A DNA stretch of 64,000 nucleotides. Origin: Sycobia sp. Sy_11 (taxonomy: Eukaryota > Arthropoda > Insecta > Hymenoptera > Epichrysomallidae). Of the stretch, positions 26,380 to 39,479 are shown piece after piece. Numbering within the stretch: position 1 is the stretch's first letter; the number at the start of each line of letters is the position of its first letter. Under the pieces are notes generated by a model, which saw only the letters and a list, made by a program, of their open reading frames with translations, had not been told where the DNA came from and searched no databases. The stretch lies in contig JACCIC010000211.1 of assembly GCA_018907035.1 (NCBI GenBank), positions 263,501-327,500 of the forward strand, given 5' to 3'. Position numbers and translations under genes: made by a program.

Positions 26380-26966
26380 GTGCGAAGTTGCGCCGAGCGC
26401 GGTCCCTAAAATTGCTATATCCTCAGAGAATCTCTGGACAGTGGAGTGGGGGAGAGGTCGCGACAAAATACAACTTGCCCGACGAAATTATTTTCGTAAT
26501 AATACAAGAGAAAGGGTTTCTCCCTCCTCTGCCCCTCATTCTCTCCTCTCTTTCTGGCCCTATCTTCTATCGGCACCGATCGCCCGAGGATAATGACGCG
26601 CATTTACATCACGAGGCGGCCGGCGAGCTTTCGAGCGCGGGGTGCGCGCGGGGGTTGCGAACTTGTTGCATTATGTCCCCAACGGGTAATGAGATTCTTA
26701 AGCGAGACCAATTAAGCCGCGGGATTGGATGGCAGGAGGTGGTCGGAAGGGGGGCCGGATTGCTCGAACAAGAATATAAAATTTTCCCGATCTGCCGGGA
26801 ATGTAATGAGTGATGGACGATCTCGCGGATCCGAGCAGATAAGAGTAATCTGCGGGTGATTGAGGGAGGTGGATGCTCGCCCGAAGCAGTGAATCGGCAG
26901 ATCCCCTCTTTTACTGTCCACCGTCTCGCGCGAGCTCGCGTACGATCAATGGTGGAGAGAGAGAGA

Positions 26967-27023
<57 letters not shown>

Positions 27024-27440
27024 AGAGAGAGGAGAGAGAGAGAGAGCGAGAGAGAGAGGAGAGAGAGAGAGAGAGAGAGAGAGCAGAGGTGCATGTCCAG
27101 CTCCCTCTGCCATTTTTTGACTTTTATTCGTCCCCTGCGTATACGGGCCTGCGCAATTTTCGTTCGAGATCGGGATGTAGATAAGGATTACACGCGTTGT
27201 AAGTACATAAGCTTGCGCATCTATTGCGCCGCGGTTTATGTTTAATGTATTCCTCGCGCGCGTATATATGCAGTACGGATGGCCGGAGGAGCCCTCCCTC
27301 CCTGCCGTCCTCCGCCCCCCCATCCCTCCCTTTGCTTCATTTTTCGAAATTTATAACGTCGAACGGCTTTCGGCGGAAGCGCGGATAAGATCTCGCGCGG
27401 ACCGAGCCGAGAGCGTCGGGAAGTTTTAAATACGGGCGCG
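26380..27440. other. CpG-rich island with long interrupted GA tract
   Basis: GC-rich block around a 129-bp interrupted GA repeat (26955-27083). Open frames across it are Arg-Glu or Leu-Ser repeats from the microsatellite. No gene supported. Confidence 0.4.
26955..27083. repeat. interrupted (GA)n tract, about 129 bp
   Basis: The longest purine-only GA-type tract in the window, broken by extra A or G bases and single C interruptions. Confidence 0.95.
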
Positions 27441-27610
27441 ATCGGAGATAAATTCGGCTTTTAATTAAAAACTCCTGTATATGCAGAAGATTGGAAATAG
27501 AGCGAGAGAGAGAGAGAACGTCATTTTCGGAGCGAGACTTCGTAGCTATATGAGTGCGCTTGGCGAAAAGTTTTATTATATGTATACTGAATATAAATGA
27601 AATCGTTGAC

Positions 27611-27632
27611 ATATATACATACATACATACAG

Positions 27633-27699
<67 letters not shown>
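27611..27699. repeat. compound ACAT-AC-TA microsatellite
   Basis: ACAT units (27615-27632), AC repeat (27635-27669), then TA repeat to 27699. Confidence 0.95.
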
Positions 27700-27701
<2 letters not shown>

Positions 27702-27800
27702 TGGTACAACTGATGTAGTATATATGCCGGTGTATATTTTCATCTCAGACTTCTACATCTTCGCGGGAGTAAACTCTGTAAATCATCTCTATGGTTCTCC

Positions 27801-27805
27801 GTATA

Positions 27806-27850
<45 letters not shown>
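27801..27850. repeat. (TA)n microsatellite
   Basis: 50 bp of TA with one G interruption. Confidence 0.95.
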
Positions 27851-27853
<3 letters not shown>

Positions 27854-29066
27854 GGAGTTGTTTATATAAAAACTGAAAGTCGGGCTGGCTTCGCGGGAAG
27901 CTTTCTTTTGAAGATGACGAAGTGCACAAAAGTTACATATTTGGCTGCGCCTCGAAGGCGTGGAAAAAGTTTTAAAGGAAAATGCCAGGGATGTTATGCG
28001 GCGATACATTATTTAATCATCCAGGACGGGTTTTGGAAATTTTTCGGCGTACACGTATTTTCTGCGCTTCCGTCGTTTTCAAAGGGATCGTGCGTGGAGC
28101 ATTATTCCTTAGTTCTGATAGGATTCAATATCGGGTGTAGGAAAAAATTCTCTTTTTTCGCTTTTCTGGAAGTTGTTGATAGATTTAATGTTGAAATAAA
28201 CTTTGACGTATATACGTTAGTTTATTCTACCGTGGAGTGAATCCAATAAACTTTCAAACAATCAAGTTCTGTGATAATCTAGTATTTCGTACTTGGCATA
28301 AAATGTAATGGACAAACGTTGCTTCTTCGTTCTCGAAAATACTTTGTTTTTTTGTCTGTATAAAACTTTATCTTCTATTGGTATAAATTTAGAGACCTTG
28401 CGCTGAACTGAATTGGTGATTTTAAATTTGATTAAAAAAATTTTATTAAATCCGTGACTTGATCAGGACGGGCCTGCAAAAAAGATTGCTGAATATATAG
28501 TTGCAGGAATTCTTGGGCGAAGACCGATCTGGCCGAATCTTTTAATGAAACCTATTTTTAATTGTTTCAAGGCCATGAGAGAGGTCAAAAAAATGCGGAC
28601 TACACATAAAGTACACCTTCGCAGACTAGAAAATTGATCGAGGAAGCAATGGAATCGCTAGGTAAATGTCTGCTAAAAATCCAAATAGACCGAGCGAAAC
28701 GTCCTTCCTTATCTCTCGGGCCTCGCATAAACTATAGACAATGATCGAGGTCCGCGCGAGCTTTCCTGGTCCTTCTGGCCTATATAAAGGAAGCTCGCGA
28801 AAATACGCGGCGAGGGAAGTGATCCGAATAAAAAGGAATTTCTCTTATGTATATATACGACGATGATAAATCAAGCCCAATGCTCACGCGCGCCATTGTG
28901 CGCTCCCTTGGCATATTATTGCGAGCTATTTTGCCGCGCTATAATAAATTGCGCCGCGCGCGCGTTAAAAGCGACGGAAAATATCGGTAAATACGTAATA
29001 TAACTGCTGGCTCTTTGTCGACAGAATTCGCGCACGCCGCGAAATATACGCGGCCAGGCGTTGCGC

Positions 29067-29069
<3 letters not shown>

Positions 29070-29124
<55 letters not shown>
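29070..29124. repeat. (TA)n microsatellite
   Basis: 55 bp of pure TA. Confidence 0.97.
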
Positions 29125-29127
<3 letters not shown>

Positions 29128-29199
29128 CAAAGTGCATAATTGCGGAGCAAAAATTCAGCGGGCTCGGCCGTGTTATTCGATAAAAATTAAAGATCATTA

Positions 29200-31400
29200 T
29201 TAATGCAATAATCGGTTGGGCAACGCTCATTTAATCTTATCAGTGTCTAATTTAAATTCAAATCGGGAAAGTATGTACGGCGCGAGTGCCGGCCATAATT
29301 TAGAGCAATTAACACTGCTTAATATGTTGTTAAAAAATTGAATAAGGAACTATCATTACATAGTACATAAATAAACTGCATCGAATACATCAAGCCGTTT
29401 TGTAATCAAAAACTCGTTCCTCCGTACGCGGTGCGATATCCATTTATCTTCCTTTATTCGTCCAATAACATAAATTTCGACCTCACTAATGATAAAGGAA
29501 GTGTACCGTGTATTAAGTACGACGAGCATTATTATACATTTATGTCTATATGGTGACTAAAAATTGTTAATAAAATTTTTATTGTAAGCTTTCAAGTCAC
29601 CCAAATTTGATGCTGCTTGCGCAAATAATTATTTCATGCTCACATCAATTTTTTCCACGTATTAACATCTCGTCCTATAGTCCAACAGTCTAAAACTCCA
29701 GAATTCGAAATATTTGAGTTTGAATTTTTTCAACATTTGAAAATTCGCCTTTACCAACTAGGAATATCGATTTATTTTAGTTTTACGATTCATTAATCGC
29801 ACGTAACCCGATTTAATAAATCGAAGAAATCCTTTCCAAAGCCGTAAAATGGTATTTAACATTAAAATGCAATTTATAAATTTTCTATATAAATGTATAT
29901 TTTTTGCTTAAATAACATTGCGAAAGATATAGATTTGTCGCCATGAAAGTTGAAATTCAGCGTAATTTTGAAAAGTCCGATATTTCAGTCTGTATGCGTT
30001 AATCGCGATACATTCCTCGCGAGTTTAGAAATGGTCAATAAAGTATTTAAATAACTAACGAGCGTTTTAAAAAATTCATATGTCGCGTGTTTCTGCATTT
30101 TTCTCTTACCCCGCTCTCTTCTCTTAATTAACGTATCTTTTACACTTACGAGCGAAAGTTACCACACCCCCAGAATATCTAATCTTTTTGTGGACACGTA
30201 CCAATTTGTCAAATTCTTGATATTTAACAAGGAATGTTCGATCGATCGCAGATATGTCAGTGCTCATTACTTTTACGAATAGTGCTTCTGTCTTGATTAA
30301 ATTACTACATTAAAAAGAAAAAGAACCTGTAAGATATATAAATATCTATTTGATTAAGAGGGAGGGAAAAATCTGTCTGTTCTTGTATGCTGATAAATAA
30401 TGATTAGCAGGTATTCAATAGAAAAAAAAAGATTCTCAAAAATCTTATAAAGCAATTCCTAAACAGGGTTTCTATGCTTGATTTACATAGAATTTAAAAA
30501 TTTTATATTTTTTTCTCCGTCTGAAATATTTTTACAAGCGTTTTCATCTTCTGATGAAAGTTAGACAATACATCACATATAGTTCTAAAATATAATTATA
30601 TTTCTAAAAGAATTAAAATAAAAAACGACTTTGTAACATTTCACAAAGTTTCATTGACAGTCAACATGAACAGCTGCTTTGGCCATTAAGCGAGTTTCAA
30701 GATAAATACGTAGGCTGAGTGAATAAACAAATGGGAGCAGTAGAAATACAAAAGTAACGGTAAATTTGCTTAATCGGAAATCAGCAGGTATGAGCAGGTA
30801 TTTTGTGAAACTGCACCAAGTGTTTTTTTATTTAAATTCTTTTGGAATTGTAATTATATTTAAACATGTTCCATCAAGTGCCTAGCAAAAGTCTTATTAA
30901 TCATTGATTTTTGAATTTGGATGTTTTAAAAACAATATGCTGAGAACAGCTTTTCATTTTGGTAATTTTTGTACATTTCTCTAGTATTTGGAGAAATTTT
31001 CAGTCCCTATTTGACGGGATTTTTGGAAAGTTTTTAAAAAAATTCAAATTGACGCCACTTTCGATTTTTGAGGACGGCCTTTGTACATTTACATTCTCTC
31101 TATTCAAACAGTGTTTCGGAAATTTCAGCTTACTCGATCCATCGATATCATTGAAATTGTACGCTACGTGAATTAAACAATTTGTAATAATATCTGCACT
31201 TAATTTATGTACTTAATATCTAGTTTATAGGAAATGGACTCTGCATGTATTATGCATCAATATCATTTTAATGCTACTTTCAACTCCATTTATATTTCCA
31301 ATTTTTTTCTTCCTCTATTTTATGTATTGTATTGTACTTTAAATGCGTTCTGTGTCCTAACTGCAATTTTCAAAAATAATAGAAGTCAATTCTGACGAGT
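29200..31400. other. AT-rich unique intron DNA
   Basis: About 2.2 kb without long simple repeats, CpG islands or recognisable coding similarity. Confidence 0.6.
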
Positions 31401-31540
31401 ATATGCAGTATAACAGATAATTCAAGTTATACTTCACACCTCTAGTCCAATTGATACTAATTCCTTTAGGATAAAGTGCAACTTTAATCGATGCCTTCGT
31501 CTACGTACGTTTGCTTTTTCTCTCACTGAGCTTCGAACGA

Positions 31541-31545
<5 letters not shown>

Positions 31546-31604
<59 letters not shown>
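31546..31604. repeat. (TA)n microsatellite
   Basis: 59 bp of pure TA. Confidence 0.97.
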
Positions 31605-31606
<2 letters not shown>

Positions 31607-31766
31607 GAGCAGCATCTCGAGCTCTGCTCACCATACAGAGAATTTCGCCCTCTCTTACGAATGAGTAAACTAGTCACGCGGGCGATGAGCATCGGTAAAG
31701 CGACGAAGAAAAAAAAGGCGAAAAATAGAAAAGCAAACGCTGCCTGAGAGCTGCGCCAAAGTTGCA

Positions 31767-31773
<7 letters not shown>

Positions 31774-31800
<27 letters not shown>
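31774..31800. repeat. (CT)n microsatellite
   Basis: 27 bp of CT inside a 100-bp pyrimidine-rich stretch. Confidence 0.93.
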
Positions 31801-31805
<5 letters not shown>

Positions 31806-32468
31806 TCCCCCCTTCTCTCTCTCTCATTCCCTCTCTGTGTCTGTCTCTCCCTATATCTCTCCCCGTCTCTCATTAAATCGCTCCACGGATTTTTCGAACG
31901 AGATGGCGCGCAGTTTCTCGGTCTTCTGATAAACCGTGATACGTGCCTTGGATTTCGACTAGTTCTTCGACTCCTTTTCTGTTAATTCGAGCTTTGCAGA
32001 AGATCGGGGATCCGTTGTTCACGACGGAGAAATGGTTTATTGATAATATGCCTGTGTGCGTTTGTAGGGGACAGTTTATTACGGGAGTGTACAAGTATTG
32101 CGGAGTGTGCTTATCCAGTAGTAGAAACGCGTCGATGCGATTGTTACATATATTCGTTACATAGAATTAGAAAAATAGCGTTAAGTCTGGGTGTTTTATC
32201 GATAGTTGCCCAATGGCTTTTGTAAGTTTTCACCTTAGATCGTTTATTCGGTTTTTGCAGCCTAAGTGCAGTTATTAATGAACGCTCACAGTTTGAGTTG
32301 TCTATCCAATGCATATACACAAAGGAGTGGGCGATTAACTCGTCACGTCGTACACTCGCTTTCGCTTCTCACGACGCAGAGGACGTGAAAATTAGCCGAA
32401 GATTATATTTTCAATGGGTAATCCTGAATCATCCTGAAAAGAGAATTTTAATATACGATTGTCAGACG

Positions 32469-32470
<2 letters not shown>

Positions 32471-32508
<38 letters not shown>
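32471..32508. repeat. (GA)n microsatellite
   Basis: 38 bp of GA. Confidence 0.95.
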
Positions 32509-32510
<2 letters not shown>

Positions 32511-33406
32511 TCGAATAATTTTTGCTGACAATGAAATTTTAATCCAAACGAACCGTATCAAATGAATTTGGAGAGATTAAAAGATGGGAGGGATTCAAAG
32601 ATTTAGAATCCAATAATTTTATCGAAATTTTCTATATTAAATATATAATAAATACTCATCCAAATAGCATTTTGAAGTATTGAAATTGCTGTTTTTAAAG
32701 AAAGTTTCACAACCTAGTTTTTTAAAACAATTTTTGTCTGCGGCGCGTTTTATTGTATAAATTGCAATATCATTTGCCCGCGAATCATTGCGTCAAATAG
32801 TCTTCTCTATTTGCAAAGCCAAACGAATTAAAACGAAGATTAAAGCGAATCTTTCGTGGATTAAAAAGAATTCTTAAATTATTCTTTACGGAAGCGGTAA
32901 TTCAACTCGGCGATATGAACGGGCGTCTCCTTGATTCGTTATAGATCGCCCATCATTGAATCAGGCGAAATGAGAGAATGCGAAAGAGCATCGCGACGGA
33001 GGAGCCGGACATATGGAAGAAATAAGCGGGTTGAGGGAGAGGGATATACGAGCGCGGCAGGGCGCACGAGTGAAAAGGCTATATCGGAGCCATAAGATAG
33101 CGCTCGCGCACGCGCAAACGCGCATTAAAGATGGGAAATATGAGCGAGAGGCCTCGGATTGATGCGCGCCAATTAATAACATTCCGGATAAAAGATCAAA
33201 GAGTTAATAATCGTCCTCTTCCCCTCCCCCCTCTCTCTCTCTCTCTTTCTCCCTCTCCGTCGTATATACGTCTCGAGCGTAAAACGCTGCGAAGCTACCG
33301 TATATTTCGCGCGACTTTTTGCCACGACCAAATACAGCGCTTGCGAAATCAGGCGATTGCAGTTCCTCGAAAGTTATAAATATGTAGTCGAATTCGTCGT
33401 AAGAGC

Positions 33407-33431
33407 GAGAGAGAGAGAGAGAGAGAGAGAA
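33407..33431. repeat. (GA)n microsatellite
   Basis: 25 bp of GA. Confidence 0.95.
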
Positions 33432-33864
33432 ATATAGGGAGGGGGAGAGTATTTCTTAGTCAAGTGTTTTTACGGGCTCGCAAGAGATTTTAGCGATCAA
33501 TTACGAGCGAAATGAAGCTTCTTTTTTTCCTGCTCAACCGTTCACTTAACGGTTATATTTTCTTCGGTTATTCCCAGTAATCAAGGAAGATTAGTTTCTT
33601 TAGCCGAATTTTTTTCGAAGTAAACTGTATTGATCATTTTGCTTCTGCGAGGTTATTTAAGATATGTATGTATCATTACGCGATATCAAAGCCAAACGGA
33701 CGATTACGGGAACGTCTTATTTTAAGACACACGGTTTCGTTACCAAATCTCACTTTCTTGCGTAATCGCTGCTTTTCATTAATTCGCGTCATCCGACGCA
33801 GTGCAACTGCGACGCGACTATTTTATCTTACCGGTTGCGCGGTAAATCGGACGGTTCGACAAAC

Positions 33865-33889
33865 AAAAAAAAAAAAAAAAAAAAAAAAA
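33865..33889. repeat. poly(A), 25 bp
   Basis: 25 consecutive A on the plus strand at the edge of a CpG-rich island. No retroposon body is recognised upstream. Confidence 0.95.
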
Positions 33890-34660
33890 GTGGACGGCAC
33901 AGAGGAGAAGCAATCTCGTAACCGAAATCAGCCGCGCGCCTCTCGCCACCTTCGGCAGACGAGTCGCCGCCGATCTATCCATCGTCTCTCCGAGCAGCCT
34001 TTGTCGGCCCCATCGCCGGGAAGGATCACGGGAGCGCTCAGCGTCGCGATTTAAAATTTAATCACGCGCGAAACGACGCCGCGGTCGCCGCCAACGGCTC
34101 GTTCCGAATTCTCGCCGCGTCAGAATCGCGTCCGACGCCGTCTGGGAAATACGCGCGCGCGCGCGCGCGAGCTCCAGACGCGCGAAAAGTTCGGAATGGA
34201 GAGGATGAGAAGCGAGAGATCCGCGTATCGACTCGGTGGGGAGAGGGAGAGTCGGAGAGTCGGAGAGGACGAAAGAAACGAGGATGATCGCATGAATTAA
34301 ACAATCCCCCTGCCCGTTGTTGCGTCCAAGTGCCACCCCTTCCATCTCTCTCCCGTCGCATGGTGCGCGCTTTTCACCTGTAAGACAGCCTGATATGGAG
34401 CCCCTCTCGCCCATGTATATGTATATATTTATAGCGCATCGGCGCGTTTATCGGCGTATACGTGCCGCGAACGTTAATGTTTGTGCAGGAAAAAGTGCCG
34501 TGGCTAATGGAGCGCGTGCTGATTAATTTACGGACGATTCGCGCCACGTCCGCGTGCAATCAATGTGACATATATATGCAGACTATTTCACTATTTTTTT
34601 TTTTTTTGGGGATGCAGGGGACGCTCGTTAAGTGCTTTATCGACGAGAAAGCACGCGCGT
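33890..34660. other. CpG-rich island with CG run
   Basis: GC-rich block with an alternating CG run (34151-34169) and GA-rich sequence. No coding similarity; candidate regulatory DNA. Confidence 0.4.
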
Positions 34661-35518
34661 GAAGAAGAAACTAGATATATAAGATTTTAATGATATGAAG
34701 ATATTGGACCAAGAACCTTGAAATGAAAACCATCCGTTTGGGAAATTATGGATACAAATGGCCAAAATTAAATAGAGAGTATGATATGTATAAGTTGAGG
34801 AGAGATTATTAAAATTTCATTCCATATTGAATTCGGTTAAAAGTTCCTGGTCCTCTTGTCTTTCAGTACAAGTTGTCTGTTCGAATTCGCCCGTTACTAC
34901 TTGCCTCCCATTATGTTGTACGTTCATCTTGCAGAAACTTGCCTTAATAGCCAAGACAAATTGCAGTTATTGGTGTCGATATTGTAATGATTATTTGTTA
35001 GTGGCTGAGAATATCCTTTGATAAATCATGCTTTTTTTGTTTATCGAAAACAATCATTTTTGAACAGCGGAATCCTTATCAGCTATTATTTCGTTTTTAA
35101 TTTAAATATAGAAAGCTGCAAATAAGTTCCACTTGTAATTTCTGTAAAATTTTCAATTATATCAAAAAGTACGATAAATTGTATATCGAGGAAGTTCAAA
35201 TAGACGGCCAATGGCCATAACATTTTATACACTAAAAAAGGATGTGTAACAATGAATTCTACACACTGAGAGTAAAAAATTATTAATTTCAATAAGCATC
35301 CAGCAAAATTAATTTAATGATATATATATTATTACCATAATTAGAAGAAATATATCATTAATTTTTAGAAACAATATAGCTGTTATATTGTCTGTAAATT
35401 TAGCGTAAACTATCCAGCAGTTACAGATCAAAGTATTTCATGAAGATTTGAAGCTAATTGTAAATATATTCAAACCGAGTGAATCTATTAGATTGCACAA
35501 TATTTATTTATATTTCTA

Positions 35519-35521
<3 letters not shown>

Positions 35522-35580
<59 letters not shown>
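35522..35580. repeat. (CT)n abutting the exon 3 splice donor
   Basis: 59 bp of CT (one break at 35552-35554) ending 3 bp from the exon 3 boundary. In the transcript intron 3 starts gtaagagagaga, so the repeat merges with the donor site. Confidence 0.97.
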
Positions 35581-35583
<3 letters not shown>

Positions 35584-35815
35584 CTCTTGGCCCTTGATGT
35601 CCCGGTAGCGAATCCACTTGCCAAGCCGCGGCCGCCAGTACTCGAGCATGTAGGCCTCCGCGTACTCGGCGCCCTGGCCGTTGCCGAAGCGGCCCTGGGT
35701 CCCGGTCGCCGTGACCAGGTGCACCGTGTGCAGATCGATCTCCAGCCATTCGCGCGGATCCGCGGTGACCGGGTCCTTCGGGCACCAGGCGCCCCCGTGG
35801 TTCTCCGACTTCAGC
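35584..35815 (-). CDS. Ddr: Ddr coding exon 3: core of discoidin domain
   Basis: 232 bp (1 + 77 codons), residues 75-152. The acceptor is aatttttcgcag and the donor gtaagagaga. The translation contains GGAWCPKD, EWLEIDLHTVHLVTATGTQG and RFGNGQGAEYAEAYMLEYW. These match the DDR discoidin core, for example the vertebrate GAWCP, L-Q-x-DL-x-x-x-H and GTQGR motifs. Cys86 should pair with Cys190. Arg117 and Glu125 occupy the places of the DDR2 Arg105 and Glu113 collagen-contact residues, with the same 8-residue spacing. The exon is strongly G/C-biased at third codon positions, unlike the AT-rich intron around it. The donor opens straight into a long GA repeat on the transcribed sense, only a few bases past the GT, which is unusual. 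The family assignment is very secure. Confidence 0.97.
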
Positions 35816-37239
35816 CTGCGAAAAATTGCGGTGAATGGTAATGAGTGCGCGTTGATGTCACGAGGTAAATTATGTCAGAATAGGTAACATAATAATTGTA
35901 TTGAAAATAACATAGTATTGAAAATGTAACCTTTCCTTTCTTATGCGAAAGACAAAAATTAAAAGTTTCGAAAAAAAACTTGACAATAGTTTTTCAAAAT
36001 TCTCATGTATTTTGAAATTACGGGCATACGATGATCATATTTTATTGTACATCTGGATGGGTCTAATGCCGTGTCTAATTTATTACTTATTCATTTACCT
36101 TATATCAGTAAAAATCGGTCAATCGTTAAAAATCACTAAAATTTTCGCCTGTACATTAGTGAAAATCGAAACCACGTTACGTAAACAATAAAACATTCAT
36201 TTATTTAATGTACTGAAGATTCGGTGTATTGTTTAGCGCTCCGTTGATTCTTATCGATGGGAATTCAGAAGTCAGATTCTTCATGGCTTTTTAATCATCT
36301 GAGCTAAATTTTATCTACATATATATATTATACATAATATCGTATATATAATATATATACATATCAATTATATATTTATATGAGCTATATATTAATACAT
36401 ACATGACGTAAATTATATATGCAAACATATGCAGTATAACCGATGACGCCAGTATATCAAGATTATAAATGTAATTTTACTATTGATATTGAGCTGAAAA
36501 TATTTTTGTCAAGAATGTATCTCAGAAATCCAAATATTACCTCTTATTTTAAAGACGCAAATGAAATTCAGTCGAATAAAGAAATGCTTGGTTTGAAATA
36601 CTTTGGAAAAAAATTTCCAAGAAATAACTTTTAATATTTTTCCACGAATGTATTTTCAAGAATTTTTCAATTCGAAATGATATTTAGGAATGTTACATAG
36701 TTAAAATACGTGAAAATACGGAAATATGCATTTAACGAAGAATCTACAGAATTTGGTTTTTGTCGAAATTAAATTTGATGGTAGTATAACTTGCAGAGTG
36801 TAAGACTTTTTTGTTCTTTTACGGCAGTAAATTTTTTTATTAAAGATTCTACGGTGTGTTTGTAAATAAGAACAGTCCGACTGTCATTACAGATGTAAAA
36901 TTCTATTATTTTATAACGATTGTAAGACCGTTAAAAATATTTGTTAGGTTATCTTCAAGCTAATGTTCAATGTAATCTTGAATTGGTAATCTAAGTTCTA
37001 AATGCGCACGGTTGAGTTTGTAGGTAAATAAAATTCATCGTCCAAATATCGGATCATATTTGCTCATTTTTCATTAATTAAATTTTGCATCTATATAATC
37101 ATCTCGATTTCGCTATCCTCATCTGAACACCGCTCGCGCACTTACGATTCTACGTTGCGCTTTATTTCCAAATTTTTCAATTCTCGCCCCGATCATCAAA
37201 TATTATCCGTCCGATTCTTCCATATTACATTATTGTATC

Positions 37240-37844
37240 CTCGGCCGGACGCGATTTAAATTCGACGAATTCGGCGAAAGAGGGCGGTGAGCGTAGGTGG
37301 AGGCGGGTCGGCTGAAAGATTAAAATAATCAGTAACCGTTGCGGGCTCGTTCTTGCGCGCGCGCCGTGCACGGACCGCGACGTTTCACGATCGGATCGAG
37401 GCGCTGCTGGCTGGCTGGCTGCTGCTGCAGCAGCACCTGTCGCTCAGCGCCAGACGGCTGCCTCGACTTCATAATAGAAGGGGGCCAGGGGACGGAGGAC
37501 GAGACGCCGCGCGAAATTACACCGTGGGCCAAGGGTGTATAGCGACCACTCCCGCGGAAGACGCGCATTTTTCCCCTCCCACCGTCGCTATTTCTCTCGC
37601 TGCCTTCGACTGGAACTCGAGGGACCGAGAGCGAGACGAAGCTGCAGAGCGATCCGCCGCGCGGAAGCGGCCGAGTCGAGAAAGGATTGGCTAGTGTAGG
37701 ATTCGCGGTCTCTCTCGCCATCTGAGGTAGTGAGGATGTAGGATGAGGTTCGACGGGGGCGCGGTTTTTCCCGATACGTAACTAACGACTTCGCGCATAT
37801 CGCTTCCCTTTCCTTTATTTTTACCGGTGAGAGTAGAGAGATGA

Positions 37845-37935
<91 letters not shown>

Positions 37936-38290
37936 CAGGCAGGGGGGGTGAAAGATTCCGCAGGGCATGAAATTCCGAGAAAGATAGGGCGGGCACGGCG
38001 CGGCGGTCGGTCTGTGCGATGCACAGAATGCGAAAAGCAAAAAAAAAAAAAGGACGCGAGAGTGAGCTGCCGATAGGCACTGTAACGCTGATGTACCTGT
38101 CACACGCGCGTAAGCGACACCCGACGAGAGGAGAGCGAAGATAAGCGATGGGAGCGCTAAGTCGTTTGCGGTGTAACAAACTAGGATGGGAGGAGGTGTT
38201 TTGAATCGCCGCGCATATATTTTTAGATCCACGTGCGCTCACCGCGCCGTAGCATCGAGCAGCCCCGCCGCGATTCCAGACTGGCGATAT
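37240..38290. other. CpG-rich island with 82-bp GA tract
   Basis: GC-rich block in intron 2 with a GGCT/GCTG repeat (37403-37435, including a 16-bp palindrome tgctgctgcagcagca) and the GA tract at 37848-37929. Overlapping open frames on both strands have no recognisable domain. Its size and composition would fit an internal promoter or enhancer, unproven. Confidence 0.4.
37848..37929. repeat. (GA)n, 82 bp uninterrupted
   Basis: The longest perfect dinucleotide repeat in the window, about 41 GA units. Confidence 0.97.
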
Positions 38291-39479
38291 GTATAACGAA
38301 CTTCGTTGCGGAAAAATGATTAAATTGCCGAAATTTGTAAATCAAAGGTGTATCATGTACGAAATTGGTGGATGATGGAAAAAGGGATAAAAATAATTTA
38401 GAAAATGTCACTGTTGTCGTCAAATTTTCGAAAATGTTAGAATTTTATGAGGACTTAAACAAAGCGTTAGAGATATCGTTAACATAATAAAGTAATGCTT
38501 TCATTGATGGAAATAATTTGACAATATTTTCTATTAAATATTGTTTCAGATTATCGTTAAAATTTTTTTGCAATAAAAGCTGCCTAAAAACAGATATGTA
38601 ATCGGTAGACTGGTAACGGTCAAATGACGTCTAATCGGTAGAATTACTATTATTATTGTAAAATTGTTTTGCAGCTTCGAAACGCAGAACTATTGCTTTC
38701 GACTAACACGGAATTATTCCGTAGAAATTCATCGTTGTTGTTTCAGTCGCATAGTTCGCGCTGCGCAGCCGAAGATACAATGCCAGGGGATCGAACTATG
38801 TTCTAACAATGGGGTTTCCATACTTACCGCCGCAAGGTACGATTCTCAGCTGTACTTGCCGCTAATAAGACACTCCGCCGCGCTTGCGTGGCTAACAAAC
38901 TACACAATCCGGGGCTTCGGTATTTATCTAATTGTTTGCGAAATTGGATAACAACGTGAATGCATATATATATATAATCAAAACGAGAGTTCCAAAATCG
39001 ACTAATATTTCGCCAACAATCCGATTCGTGGATGGAAATTTAGTCATTGCCTAGGTGAAATACTTAGTCCTGCTGCGTTAACAATGGTGAGGGAACGTAA
39101 ACGCGAAAATTATGCATAGATAAATTTATATATAGATATATAAATATTCGTACATCAAACAGAACACACCTGTGATCCAAATTACTGAATCAATTGAATG
39201 ATTTTAGGCTCAAAATTATTCTCAGTTCTTTTTATATTCTCTGGCTCGTTGAAGTAGTTCTACACGGTGGTTCTCAATTCTCGACTCTTTAGAGAAGAAC
39301 AAATATAGAACGCGATGAAATAATCGTTAAAAGACAATTTCAGATTCATCTCATTGAATTTTATCCTAAATTTTGTAAAATCTAATATAGGTCAACTGTC
39401 GATACGTATATCAGAAATAGAAAAAAATAGTTTTGTATAGTCGCGAGCACGGCGACATAGACATCGATATCGTCAACAC

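Noticed and set aside
31873..32094. 73-codon minus-strand frame (contains KARINRKGVEELVEIQG)
   Set aside because: Protein-like in parts but short, without recognised family, not in a DDR context and lacking convincing splice boundaries.
33865..33889. Poly(A) run as a retroposon tail
   Set aside because: No retroposon body, internal promoter or target-site duplication was seen next to it; likewise for poly(T) at 12861-12882.
35479..35841. 120-codon plus-strand open frame across 35479-35841
   Set aside because: Reads through the CT repeat and the antisense of Ddr exon 3; no domain.
37723..37730. let-7 seed-like tgaggtag
   Set aside because: The bases after it do not match let-7 and no complementary arm follows to form a precursor hairpin.
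38771..38830. tRNA-like ggggatcgaact on the plus strand
   Set aside because: Flanking sequence does not form an acceptor stem or anticodon arm.
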